Assembly (NCBI GenBank): GCA_016165875.1
Contig: JABBOT010000080.1
Location: forward strand, 6,430,759-6,494,758
From: Acanthopleura granulata
Lineage: Eukaryota; Mollusca; Polyplacophora; Chitonida; Chitonidae
Direction: 5' to 3'
DNA: 64,000 nt
The translations under genes and the position numbers were made by a program. Below are positions 23,730 to 36,557 of this stretch, in pieces. Position 1 is the stretch's first letter. Each line of letters begins with the position of its first letter. The notes under the pieces are model-generated. The model saw nothing but the letters and a program-made list of their open reading frames with translations. It was not told the DNA's origin and did not search any database.

Positions 23730-26700
23730 CTCCGTTGATAAGCCCAGCATTTTGTTTATAAAATGTTGAGCTCACTCGGCTCAGTCTGAAATATTTCGTT
23801 CAAACTGATACATTTCTACCAGTGCTGTATATGGGAAAATAGAGTGTGATGTTATCTTCAGAAGCCTAAAAGCTGTTAAACAAGTGGCAAAAAACAGTTG
23901 CTTAACCAAGATAGTCCCGAAGTTATATAAAATTAACCCGGCTCCCTACATTTCTTGGCGTCTGTTTTGCAGCCATCGAATCCAATAAATTCTGGGTATT
24001 TATGAGAGGCAATGTGTAAGAAATGGCAACGGAATTATAACTCTCGTCCTTCTCACTTGATCTTTAATCCTCCGAGATAACCATAAACTACCGCCAAATG
24101 GCACAAGTCCGTATTTCGATATTTCTCACACCTGGTATTCAACAATTTGTACACTACTTTTGGTGATATCTGACGTTATCTCGTGTGACACGCCTGAAGC
24201 TCAGCAGCTTGGCAACGAGAGAAGCCAATCAGTAAAACGCCTCCTTCAGGTGACGAAATAAGACAGGGAAACTGTCATTTTTACCCCCTGGACACACCTG
24301 TGGCTGTGCGAGCTTTTGACGGACTGACAACTTCGGGGTAATTATCCTAACATTACTGCCCGTGATTTACACCTTCTCCGGTCACCGCGAGCAGGTTTCA
24401 GCTTCGTTTTAACAAGGGCCGACTTCCTATGTTTACGCTGTCATATTTGTCCTACCTTATATCACTTTCAGGCCGATGTGTGTAGCACATAAGCTGTTGG
24501 CCCCAGGGTTTTAGTAACGACAAGTTAAGAATATCGTGTCTCTACACGAGTGCCTTGTAAGTTAACGTTGACAGTTAAAAACAACACACCCTCTGCCTTG
24601 ATAGAAAACGTCGGAGTTTGTAGTAAAATATTTAAAAAGTGTGCAGCCTGTTACCTTATCATGGAGAAACTCACTGACAGAACAAAGACCCGAGTATCAT
24701 TTTCTTTTGAAGGCACACTTTACATGACACCTATTTCGTCATTCCTTCATCACTCAACCAAGTAAAGTATGGGTTCAAACTTTAAAAAAGTTTCCTTTAG
24801 TATACTTCATGCTTCCAGTGTAATTACTGAGGGTGTCATATAGGCAGACAAATGCGTCAAAGTACAAAGTCAGACACGGCCTAAATAAAAAAAATAAGAA
24901 CACTGAACTATGCCCTTTGAACAATGGCATAAAAGTGAAAATAAGTGAAATGTTGAGTTTTCATCTTAAGACTTACATAGCAGAAGATCCACACTATATC
25001 TACATGTGTAAAACAGCCCTCGAAACATTAAAACCATTTTAAAGTCCTTTAATCTACAAAACATAGGTAATTTATCGCAAGGCTAGAGTGTTTGCTGTTC
25101 TTCTACTGTCACAGCTTGCCAGAATGTTCCAGGAATCTTGCAGAAACAGCCGCTAATTTGGAGACACAGCTCCAAGGCTTTGGGGCATTAATATCTGCCG
25201 CCATCGGTTAGGTGTGATAATGGGAGAAAGGGTAGGCCCAACTGGTCAGTTCATCGACACGCGTCAAAGAGCACCTGCGCCGTGTGTTTAATATTTCTGG
25301 AGAATGGCGTGAAATCCCATGAAAAGGCTGAATACAGTGACCACTAAGGGTAATTAACAGCTCATCCTGACTGCTGCTTCTGGATCACCACTGATCCTAG
25401 CACATAACGTCCAACACTTCATATCATAGTCTTTCAAGACGTTGTAGCTGACCAGAAAGATGAAACGTTGAACATGAAAGGTTTACATATGCAGAGCGTA
25501 AAACAGTCTTGATTAGCACACAAACCGCAGCATAAAAAGGTTCCCAACTCTGGCCTTATCTGTGGAGTTATACAACAGACTTGCTTTTATTAATCAGACA
25601 TCGTTTGATCTATTATCCTCAGTTATTCACGAACAAGCAAAACGAGTCAGGCGTACATAGGCGTCTTTTCAAAGTTTTGTTTTTCAGTACCTTTCAAAAA
25701 TATAATCCCTTCTATTTCGAGCCAATGCTTGAGTATATGGCAAAGGGTAAAAAAATCCGATACCGAGTTATCAGAACAGGTGGGCGGGAATTTATTTCGC
25801 CGAACCGATAACAGAGTGAGGATGTCCTCAGTGAGAGGACAGCTAACGGCTGTGCCGCGTGCAGATTGGTGGTGAATGAGGCGGGGCAGGTAGAGAGGAT
25901 TCCGCAGTGCAGCAGCAAGCGAATGGCGACAGTCGGGCACTGGCCGGTGGTCAAAAACAAGATCCATTATCGCTAGACGCCTGGTTTAGAAACCAAGCGC
26001 ACGCATAAAGACCGCTGAGAGTTCAGCAGAGGGAGTATAATGACAGGCGACAGACGAATTCGACCAGAAGACAAATGGACGCTGGCCCTGAATAAACATC
26101 TTTGCCTAAAACTGTCAGCTAAGACAAACAGCTTGATCTGAGTTCACCGCTTAATTTTGGGAGTTATTTTCGATGCATTAAGGGGATAAAATGACAATGC
26201 TCTATCCGCGGCGGAGAAGTGATCAACCGGGGGAATTCAGACGGAAAATATCACTGCGGGCAAAGTGATATCGAACACACACATTGTACAAAGTCGCTGA
26301 CCTACACCGCCGTGAGCTGTTCACAGTTATAACGCTTTGCCATTCAAAGCAATGTTTCTGGTCGTCAGTTTGAATAAGTAAATGGAATGTTTTCAATCGA
26401 GTAACACGCTAAACTATACTGGAATACAACAGCGGCAATGGAGTTTTGGCTAAAAAGCGACGAGGCGAGCAAAACTTAATCCAAACGAAACAATGAGGAA
26501 ATGATAGTGTGTACTTGATAATCTACGACAATCAGCTAATGCTGTGTGGACAGTTGGCATTTGAACCTTGGTAGGAATTCTATCACGACTTGTGATAGAT
26601 ATTACTGGGATTAAAGCACCGTCGACAATCGTTATTTTAATTGTCTGAATTGAATTAACTAAAGATGTTTCCTGATATTTAGTGAAGAAATAAATCATTT

Positions 26701-26910
26701 TTCTGTGTTTACCCGGAGATATATTTTTATCTCAGTAATTTACATATAAACAATTAAAAAGATAAAAATAATATTGAAATGATGAAAGACGATAAGGCAA
26801 ACTTTTGGCCAATGAAACGTTTCGTTTGTAGATTCCAACTCTTTCTTTATTTCACAATGCACAGTTTACACACACGAATATAACTAACTGTCCTTCACCT
26901 GATCCAGCCT
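23730..26910. other. Intergenic, nothing recognised
   Basis: No repeat family was seen. Overlapping frames on both strands at 25581-25967 suggest a stop-poor stretch rather than a gene. Confidence 0.45.
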
Positions 26911-26971
26911 TTACAAAAAAAGCACGGTAGTGGTATGGCCATTACAAAAAGACAAGGTAGTGGTATGGCAG
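26911..26971. repeat. Two-copy tandem repeat, unit about 31 bp
   Basis: TTACAAAAA is followed in both copies by a variable few bases and then GGTAGTGGTATGGC. The copies are 26911-26941 and 26942-26971. Confidence 0.85.
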
Positions 26972-29900
26972 AAATTCTGTGAAAAGCGACGTTAAACCAG
27001 TCACATAAGTCCTCAAGTTAAGACATCAATGTGAATACACACGACAACGTCCTTGAAATATCAAGCCGCAGCTGATTCACAGAAAATACCATCAAATAAC
27101 ACACAATCATCCAGAACATTACTTCTCAGATGACATAGTCGGTGGTAGTTGCCCGTGGCTTGGTTAACAAAGTACATGTTGTAACACAGAATATAAATAC
27201 ATCAGAAAATAGTTCATGCTCAGGAAAACAGCACAATTTACATTTATCTGTGAAGTTCCACATCATATCGACATGTGTGATTAATAGTGGGCTGGTCGAA
27301 GATAGTTAAAATGGCTGTGGGAATAATCAAAGATCGAATGAAGATCTATAACAGCGGATTTATAATTGATCGACCTTCAGGTCAGACCTGCCTGCATGGT
27401 CTTGACATTCCGATCAATGCAAGCTGGGACCTCGAAGAAAATGTTCCCGCCCTACTTAACTAGCCGATATGAGTGGTCCGGTAATTTCAGTGGCTATCTA
27501 CTGAAATCTCCTGATAATCTTTCCAGTCTTTTCTAGATGGAGAGCCCTTGGAACAAGCAATTTTGCAAGGCTGCCCTGCACTACGACAGCATCGTTGAGA
27601 TGTAAAGAATGTTTCGCAAAGCGGAGAATTTCATCAGCACGTCATATACACAAAATCAAATCACAAAATCGATTCTTGTCGGCAAATACAGAAGAAGAAA
27701 AAATGAAACAGGACAAAAAAGCCAGACGTTAAGTGATGTGAAAGTATTTGGTAGTAATGTGGCCAGACGACGGCCGGATTGTCCCGCATTATAAGCGTAT
27801 AAGAGGATCGTAGACTGGATTAATGCTCTCAAGCGTTTACCCTGGGAGGACATCGTCTACTTTCAGTTGTGGACGCTCTCGGGTCATTCCTGATTGCAAC
27901 ACCTTCGCAAACATTTGTTCAAACTTGCGTGAAGTCTGTACAAAAGGTCTTCCTGGTCCTCGACGAAGTGTTTCATGCTGGCGGAATCTGTTGAGCGACG
28001 CGGCATGTCTAAAGAGCTCGGCCGAAACACTCAAAGTGCACGTCAAAGACGAAAACGGAAAATTCCTTCATCCTTAAAATCGCTAATAGCTATTATTATA
28101 CATAGAGCCAGCCAACTGGATTAAATAGGAAATTACGGTATCCACTAGGTGGCATTGATTAGGAAAGAACTCTGGCGTGTTCTTCATCACAGAAGTCGGC
28201 CTTGGGTGTGAGAAAGACATGGCTTCTGGGCAGAAATAAATCATTGATTTACATACGCCTTTCTGGACTGACGTTTGAAAGAAAGAGTGAAGAAATGGAC
28301 AGCCTTTGGGGCATCGTGACAATGAAACACGTCAGAAGAGTCTGTAACTTTGCCAGAGTCACAATCAGCTAATGTGAGATTTCTTGTAATGATGTATTTT
28401 AATAACACCACTTTCGGGTTGAATTCTGTGCAACAGGAGCATTCTGTTACGGAAAGTACAAATAAATACCATTATCCTCTGATATATTTATGTGGCGAAG
28501 AACGGTGGTGTATTGCGGGCATTCCGGTTTACTCCACCCTTAAAACTGACCACAATCGTCTCTAGAAGTAACAAGTTGAACCCATCATGGAACCGATGGA
28601 ATATATCTATAGATAAATAAACAAGTAAGTAAATAAAAATTAATCTTCGTATATGATTGTGGTAATATATCGGTTCGACAGAGGAAGCATTTCAAAATTT
28701 TCTTCTATGGAATGTATGTTGAGGTGCATGACATTTCAACTAAAGTCACAATACAAAGGTTTGCGACAGTGAGTGAATGTGAACCTTAATCCATACGCTT
28801 TCCTAAGAACATCTCAGCCATTGTGACAACATACATTCAGTTCTAATCCATCAGTAAGTACACCCGAGAATAGGACGACTGCAAGTGCCCTGTTTTTGTA
28901 CCGATTGCATTGAACACGGATTCCACCGGCTTTTTTCACATTTACCATGCCTTCAGGGTCTCGATAACGGCCAACGCTATGCTTTTCTGAAAGGCGGACG
29001 GCGGGAGAGAGGTCCTTTTTCCTTCTTTACTGCTGAGTAAGTTGTTTAACAGGAATTTTGCTAAGCCGAGCTATAAGCTCTATTGCCTATTATTTCGTCA
29101 AGCACGCACGATTGGCTTATCTGGACAGTTCTATAAGAATTACAGCACGTCAACGCCAATTACAAGTGGGATTATCTCTTTATTTAGCTCAGTTATCTCG
29201 AACTTCACAGCACAGAAGAATCCTCATCGACTAAACAAATCAAGCGTCGCGTGCTTGGAGACAAATGCCAATTCCGTGGGCACAACAGTAGCGTCTCCGC
29301 AGTTCTTCATGACTTGCTCGGTATCTCAGCAGGGAAACGCCAGGTCGCATAGGCTTAGGATATACGAGACTACCTCGACCAGCTCACGATCTATACCGTA
29401 ACTTAGGCTTTCCCCAGTCTTGTTATTAGCGGAGCATTATCGTTAACCACGAACCGTACTTCTTCGATTTAACTGTCAATCTCAGTACCTGCCAGTGACG
29501 AACGCCATTCCTCTCTAAAACACTGTGGTCGGTGAAGAATAATATTAAAAAAATATATAGAGGCCACATAAAATGGGTCTCCACTGTTCGAAATGATTTG
29601 CTTTATTCCAAATTGGTTGAGAGCCCTTGTTGAAAGATCACTGATTATTGTGGGTTTCTCAGTTATCAACAGATTCAACACAATACTGTACAAGCTGTTC
29701 GTCAAAACCACTGGAAGTTCAAAGCGGAATTGGGCGGGGGAAGGGGAAGGAACATACATCCCTGCAAAGACATGGTAAATTAAAACAGCTGAACACTTAA
29801 CACGTCCACCATCTTGAAACACAGATTCGTGGAATATATTGTTCGTTTTTAATCTCTAAATAGTACAAGTATACCATATTTTGGCCAATTTTGTTGTACT

Positions 29901-30006
29901 TTGGTAGGGGTAGCTACCACCCGGATGCAAGCGATTTACCTTGGTTTGACAAAATGTTTGCTTGGCAGTTTTGGATTGGTTTACCCTGTTGGTAATGTTT
30001 CTTTTT
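26972..30006. other. Intergenic, nothing firmly recognised
   Basis: The minus frame at 27837-28046 reads like a basic polypeptide but shows no domain, and the plus strand is also open there. The frame at 29042-29401 likewise lacks support. Confidence 0.4.
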
Positions 30007-30055
30007 TATTTTTTATTTATTTATTTATTTATTTATTTTGTTTTGTTTTAATTTG
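30007..30055. repeat. (ATTT)n microsatellite grading into T-rich sequence
   Basis: About eight TTTA-type units are followed by TTTTGTTTTGTTTT. It resembles the tail of a minus-strand SINE, but no SINE core follows, so it is annotated only as a simple repeat. Confidence 0.8.
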
Positions 30056-30141
30056 TATTTAACACCTAGGTAATCATGACAAATGTAATTTATACATTAG
30101 GCTTAAAACTTACATATCTGATGAAAGGCTGCCCTTTGTTG

Positions 30142-30312
30142 ACAACGTACCTCCGCCATGCAACTTGCCCTTGACGTGCATCTTGCCATGTGCTGATCAA
30201 CCGACCTTGGCATGCAACCTGGACATAACATGCGGGCTCTCTTTGACGTCCAGCTAACGTGCTACCGCTCCTTAAATGCCACTTGTTCTTGACATGCAAC
30301 CTGTCATTTGCA
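30142..30312. repeat. Degenerate minisatellite, unit about 18 bp
   Basis: Units of the type GCAACTTGCCCTTGACGT recur, for example at 30160-30177, then GCAACCTGGACATAACAT, GCCACTTGTTCTTGACAT and GCAACCTGTCATTTGCAT. Some units have gained or lost a few bases. The 18 bp period keeps a minus frame open (30090-30299), which I attribute to the repeat. Confidence 0.7.
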
Positions 30313-31841
30313 TTTGCAAAAGATCTTAATATATTTTAGATCTCCCACTTATTTTTTTTCTTATAATTCCTGACAATACTTGCTATCAACATTCAACGTC
30401 CTCTTTACATTCAACTTTATCAGGGAAGAAGGTGGAAGGCTTTTATGTGAATGAAGGGTCATTTTCGTTGAACCCGAATGAATCTTAGCCTAGTTGCAGG
30501 TTCAAATCCGCTGTTTGCTGTCTCAACTGTGGGGGATTTTCATATAACTGGTGAGTAAAGTCTGGTGATATACTCCTCGGATGCCGCGCATTACCCTGAG
30601 TACTGTCTTACAAGGTGTTTCGAAAACCTGTGTTGCAGACCGGACCAGGTGTCAGCATGTCAGCATGCCTTAACCGGTCAAAAGGGTGCCCGACCGATGT
30701 AAGCATTCGCGTTAGCGTCGTTAGTTTGGCTGTACACAGTGTTCTCTCCGCATGTGACCAGGGACACTCAGACAGGCTACACGGACTCAGCTTTGTCAAC
30801 GACGTGCTTAGCGGAGTCCTTAGGGACCGTATAAACAGAACCACATTGATGTGTAGTCAATTTATTAACCCCGTGGCCACCTGCAGAGGACAAGTGTGGC
30901 CGGAATCATTATGCAAGGTGCGCCTGGTAACTCATAACGAGGGCCAGAATTTCGCAGGTTATACCATAACTGTGGAGCTGAACCCTTAGTGAACAGTCAG
31001 CCTGTGGATAATTGGTATCGGAGAACGCACCCAAGCCAGAAGACACCCGATACAGTCCCCATATAAGTTTGCAAGCATATGGCTAATGTGGTCTTACAGA
31101 TGTCATATATCTGGGGAAAACTGTTCAATTCACCATGCATGAGAGAAATATGGGACAGATTCCGGAAGGTGATATCTATGATAACCAAAATGTATCCTGA
31201 AAACCCGCAGGCTAGATTACCGGTGCATACCCCCTGATTTGAACACTAGACACATAAAATCTGTTAACTTACCCATATCGCATTCCACTGGTTACACACT
31301 GCCCGCATCCTCAAACTTCCTTATTGTGCGCCACCGAGGGCATACTGCCAGAAGCATCACAGATAACTGGCTACTCGCGGAAGGCGTGCCCAAGCCGTTT
31401 GATCTTTTCTGGCCTTTTTTGTGTTAAACCGCCGTAGGCAACCCTTTACGGAATCCTTCATATAAAAAAGTTTCCAGCATGAACAAAGTCGTATATCTGT
31501 GTCGGATGACTGCCTCGAAAAAGCACCTTAAAATCAATCAGCGTGGTAAATACTGCGTTCCTGACGTCCACTGTACGGAAAGGGTGAACCGAATTGTTGC
31601 ACACGGTCACTGCAAGGAGAAAAAGCTTCTCTCGCTTCCCAACCCTGAAAGGAATCTATGAAACCTACACTTGCACACCACAGCTCGCGACACTTTTTTT
31701 TCCAACGTACGACCAGGGAGACTTTTTTATTTGTCCACCGACAAAGGACGGCGAGAGTGCTGTCTCTAGGATGAGAGGCGAGATTCGCTGAAGTTACCGC
31801 CTAACACGCGGATGGATGTCAAAGCCCACAGTATTGATTCG
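30313..31841. other. Intergenic, nothing firmly recognised
   Basis: A 124-codon plus frame at 30615-30989 overlaps an open minus frame at 30608-30844, and neither shows a known domain. GGTTCAAATCC at 30499-30509 matches a B box, but no A box or tRNA fold accompanies it. Confidence 0.4.
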
Positions 31842-32117
31842 TTCAGTGTAGCACTGGTACATTGCTCGATGCGCGACTTCCCTTAATGAATCAGTAGACG
31901 GTCTTCACAAAGCCCAGCCGAACTACATACGCACATCCCTCAGTAGCCCCACCAGTTAGAAAACACTAAAAGCAGGGCGGCTCAGTGTAGGACTGGTACA
32001 TTGCTCGACCCCCCCCCCCCCCAATCCCTGATGAATCAGTAGACGGTCTTCACAAAGCACAGCCGAACTACATACGCACATCCCTCAGTGGCCCCGACCA
32101 GTTGGAAAACACTAAAT
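31842..32117. repeat. Two-copy tandem duplication, unit about 139 bp, with a C14 tract in copy 2
   Basis: Copy 1 is about 31842-31980 and copy 2 about 31981-32117. Both contain CAGTGTAG..ACTGGTACATTGCTCGA, TGAATCAGTAGACGGTCTTC and GAACTACATACGCACATCCC. They are highly similar, so the duplication is young. In copy 2 the unmatched spacer has become a run of 14 C (32009-32022). Confidence 0.92.
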
Positions 32118-35100
32118 GTGGGACAGTTCACAATGCCAGTTGTCAGTTTATCCGTGCAGGCGTCACGCGAAACATGGGCAGGTAAACTACAGCTACATAC
32201 AATGTATTCTCGTGCGTTTTTCATATTCTCTCATGCCAAATTAATGCAGTTTGACCTAGATGTGTATAAGAAAGACAAAAAGTCCCACTTCAGTTTTCCT
32301 GTGGGTTGAGCGCGAAGAGCGAAGGACCTGAAGTCTTTGTGTTCGGAAAACATCAATGCAGAGCAATTTTTCTGTCAAATTATTAATTCATTTTGTTGTT
32401 ATAAATTCATGCGAAAGCGTATAAAGAACTAAGTAGGCGTATATTCGCATTGTGCCTTGCACCATGCGATATCTACGCATCCACATGAAAAAGTCCACCT
32501 GACGCAAGGTTTGAAAGGCCTGCGAGCGGCATAATCACATTTTCAGCTTCTCAAACAACATTCTTCACAAACTGGTGACCAGGTTGCATCTAAATTTTAA
32601 TTTCAAACGTGATACAGAGGATTCCTAACATTTTTTTGTTTGTCGAACAAAGTCCCTACAGGTGTCAACTTATGCACAGGCTTCAAACTGTATTTCTGTA
32701 CAAGTGTTAGTTTATGTCAATCAAAGTGGTACCATGAACATTTACAGTGTTCAGCTATCCGGTTTCGTGAAGCAAACTTAGCTAAGTATACTCTTAACTG
32801 CCATAACAACGTGTATTGTAAAGATATGAAGTGCACTTAACTAAGGGGTACTTAGCACGAAGTCCGTTTCATAAACAGAGGCTAGGGAAAGAGCTTCACA
32901 GATATTTGTCATATTCCTATAACACCTCGGAAACCTTGAGCTGTCGGTGGAAAAAACACGACACACCACAACCTGGTTAGTGATTCAACAAACATATGGT
33001 TGAAGAAATGTCCTATGTCAACCTTATGTTGCTAATGAAGAGCGTCCTTGTGCAGAAGTGCTTGGGCGCCCCTGGGACTGTGATTTCGAGCTACAGGGGA
33101 TGCTACGATTACTCAACGGCAATTAGACTGAGCCTTGGTCAGAAATCAATCGGCATCGATTAGGCTATTAACCAACCCTGTTCTTGGTCCTTTCCTCGCT
33201 CTATGTTAAGTTCATACGGGGTTATTCTGTGGCGCATTTGGTCTATATTCCCTCAGCTACATTGGGTCATTAAATGGCACTACAGAGCAAATGTTAAATA
33301 TTAAATTTCGACTAACCAGTGTTGTAGACGGCGTTTACACCAACTTTCCATTGCCATTCGCCAAAGTCCGGGGCCCAAGTAATGTTTAGACTTCGAGGGA
33401 CCGGATATGTTTTGCATGTTCCTTCTCCGGCTAGGATACTCTAACATGGTTTAATTATCGTTCCAATATGACGGGTATTCATTTAATAACACATCTGAAG
33501 TATTACACTGCATAAAACATTTGTAGATATACAGAGTATATTGCTGTGCTTTACTATAGAGAAAAGCTCGGAAAACATTTTACAATGACAAATGGTGCTG
33601 ATATACAAATATTACCGTACCAGTTACCCGCTGAAGTTTTACGGCCTTGCCATGCCATCGAATTATCTACACCCACTTCACCTGTAACTATGTGTTCGTG
33701 TATGTTTCATTGGTATTTGTATGAATACATGATTCTCATATCTCATACATATATGATTCTTACCCGATATCAACAGTTAATGCTTCCACCGCTTTCGAAG
33801 TGAGACGAATGTCACAAAGCATTAGGTCTTTTAATAGAAGAAGATAGTGAAAAGCAATAAAGTGAGTTATATTCCTTAAAATAACAGAAGAGTCCCTTTT
33901 TTCCAGACATCCGGGTATTAAAATCAAGAATATATAAACATAGAAAACGTAGGAAGTAAATTTCAATTGTTTAAGATTTGAGATCATTGTACTTCCTTGG
34001 AAACCTGTCTCCAGGGCAACGCTTGGTTTATGCTTGCCAAAAGCTCGTAAATGCTGAGTGCTTATCACGTGACCGGATACTCATCTCATTTATGGATTAT
34101 CTATTTCCTGATGCGCCCGGCAGATGACATTAACACCTCTCCCATCACACGTTCACTTTAAGAGAGAGCTCTTGTAATGAAAATAAACCCTCTGCAAAAA
34201 TCTCTCGGAGGAGGATGCGTTGTCACGTTGTCCTTTAATACGGCCTGGCAAAATTCTTGTCAAAAGTGCAAATTCAGTGTTTTATCAACATCAACGAACT
34301 GTTCAAATCAATAGAATTCATTCTCATCCCGTCTGTCTGGACTCGCGAAGACGTTTGCTCATTCCATCTCCACCACTAGAGGACCAGAGCAGTCACTGAA
34401 TGCTTGCACACGATTCTAGGTTTGACCAACAATCTACCGATCCGTCGTCCGTCTGCTGAGTAAGTTGTTATTTGAGAACGCCCATTTTAAGGCGAATGAT
34501 GTGAACGGTTGGTCGTGCGCGGGTTGATCCAAATTGGGGAATGCAAATGTGCGGGCAGAAGAGTTGAGTTTCTATGGACTAAACTATAGAAAGTTCAAAT
34601 TCCGTTGCACGACCAGCAGATGAAGGAATGTGGCACTGCGTGCTCTGAGACAATTTCCGCCTGATTCAATGGTGCTTTGAGGAAACCAGACTGATATGGT
34701 GACAAAAGATATTTATCATCAGATGAAAATTGGAAGTGGAATATTTTTTCCGGCGAATACACGAATGCTCTAGATAACAGGGGTTATATCTTTACGCTTC
34801 GCTTTTGGGAGAAGTTCTGAATCATTGGCCACGGCACGTTCTGAGGAAATAGTTCCCTGAATATTTACACCGCGGGGGAAGAGGTCAAACGGTTAGGCCG
34901 ACACCTGTTCCCGATTCACGCAACTATGCCATATGATATTGTCAGAGCTGGTTTTATGATCTGTAATATTATTGATTTGGTTACGGTAAACGAATTGTCC
35001 CGTTTGAAGCTCAGTCTTCAGTTTCTCAATAACGCTATCTCATGACAGTGTAGGTGTCCACACAGACATTTCTCATGTTAATATGCTGGCCGTCAAACGA

Positions 35101-35487
35101 AATGGCCGTCTTCCGATTCAAAAATCTCATCACCAACTTCCAAAACAACGTTTAACACAAATTACCTAAGAAACAAGAATGCATTTAGAGTAAAATATTA
35201 GGACGGTTTCATCGAAGAGAATTAAAATGATTTTCGTTGACGACGAAAAGACGAAATTAGCACTCTATAGGCAAATGAATTAAATCAGTATCCAAATCGT
35301 GAGCCACCCCAGTTTATTAGTTGTCTCTAATCAAGAAGTGTATCTCCGCTGCGCTTTAAATGAAACCGTCCATGCATATCAAGCGTGACAATCTCATTGG
35401 ACGCCATGAATAGGCAGTCTCTAGTCGTGGGTTAATCGAAAATAGAATCACTGCTATCAAGTAGTGTGTCAGAAATTCTGGGGGAGG
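32118..35487. other. Intergenic, nothing recognised
   Basis: No repeat family or supported frame was found over about 3.4 kb. Confidence 0.45.
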
Positions 35488-35600
35488 GGTATATAAGAAA
35501 CAAGACAAATATAGAAGATTACACACACAAAGAGTATAATCTGAGCAGTGACGACAGTCTAGTGGTTGGCAAATGGTCGGACGTATCCGGTGAAATATAG
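35488..35600. repeat. Dispersed direct repeat, copy 1
   Basis: GGTATATA, AGATTAC, AAAGAGTATAATCTGAGCAG and TGACG..AGT..GGCAAATGGTC..CGTA.CCG.TGAAAT blocks recur about 371 bp downstream at 35859-35960. The copies are diverged with small indels. Confidence 0.7.
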
Positions 35601-35858
35601 CCTCATGTTAATTATGTCAGTTAGGGTTTTATTTTAACTATTGACGTAAATATTTAAAAAGTAACAACTTGTAGCATTAGGACTTAAGCAGAATTATGTA
35701 CAAAAAATTGCTGCGATATTTGTTGCAATTTATTAATAATCACTGGATAAGAACTAACCAAAATGTTGTGCTGTCGTGACAATTTATACGCAATGGCATG
35801 AAATAAAACATGCAAAGGGACAAAGCCTTGGGGATATTTAATCCACTAGCGTAGCTCT

Positions 35859-35960
35859 GGTATATACAGGAATACAATGGAAAAGATTACAACATAAAGA
35901 GTACAACCAGAGCAGTGACGTAGTTAGCAAATAGTCACACGTAGCCGATGAAATGAAGGC
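35859..35960. repeat. Dispersed direct repeat, copy 2
   Basis: This is the diverged partner of 35488-35600, with AAAGAGTACAACCAGAGCAG, TGACGTAGTTAGCAAATAGTC and CGTAGCCGATGAAAT. The 250 bp between the copies does not repeat visibly, so the tandem unit may be about 371 bp with a decayed second half. Confidence 0.7.
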
Positions 35961-36380
35961 ATTTGATAATATCTGAGAACCCGCACTCCGGAAAAGACAA
36001 TCCAGGAAAGGGATGGAGACGTTAACGTCTGAAATAACGATAAAAGGAGTTGCCATCAAGGTGAACACTGGGCATTCCGGAAGCACAAGACAGCATATCT
36101 TCGAAGGCGGCAACTCTACTGCTTCATAATTTCGTCGAGGAAGTCTTTCGAACTACAGCATGCTGGTATAAACTATTAACAATTTTTATGTCCTATTAAT
36201 GAAAGAGAATTTATTGGAACAGATTTAAGTCCCGACCACCGAAAATGTGTGGGAAATTGTAATAGCATTAAACATAGAAAGCCAGTTACATTTCGCCACG
36301 GAAACGAGGCAGTATTCACAAATGCTTCAAAATATGTACCGTCGAGAAGACAGCGTGAAACAATATATCGGGTTATGTAG

Positions 36381-36557
36381 GGTGTCCCAGAAGTCGCGCA
36401 ACATCCTGGTTTTCAAAAAATTATTATTGGTAATATTCATAACAAATGCTCAAATTTACCATTTGTTATGATTATTATCAATAAACGGTGTTTTTGAAAT
36501 CAATAAAGGTGTTTATTGTTTGAAAAACAGGATGGTGCGCGACTTCTGGGGCACAGT
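36381..36557. mobile_element. MITE with about 36 bp terminal inverted repeats
   Basis: The left end, GTGTCCCAGAAGTCGCGCAA followed by CATCCTGGTTTTCAAA, is complementary to the right end (36517-36554) with few mismatches. A candidate TA flank stands on each side (36378-36379 and 36559-36560). Inside are further stems: ATAACAAATG pairs with CATTTGTTAT, and CAATAAAC with GTTTATTG. There is no transposase frame, so this is a non-autonomous element, most like the Tc1/mariner group by its ends; that class is inferred. The whole element could fold into one long hairpin. Confidence 0.88.

Noticed and set aside
27837..28046. Basic minus frame that might be an internal exon
   Set aside because: Candidate splice sites can be drawn, but none is strong and no domain is recognised; the plus strand is open as well.
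30499..30509. Possible tRNA gene (GGTTCAAATCC)
   Set aside because: Only a B-box match is present; no A box at the right distance and no acceptor stem.
30615..30989. 124-codon plus frame
   Set aside because: It overlaps an open minus frame of similar quality and has no known domain.
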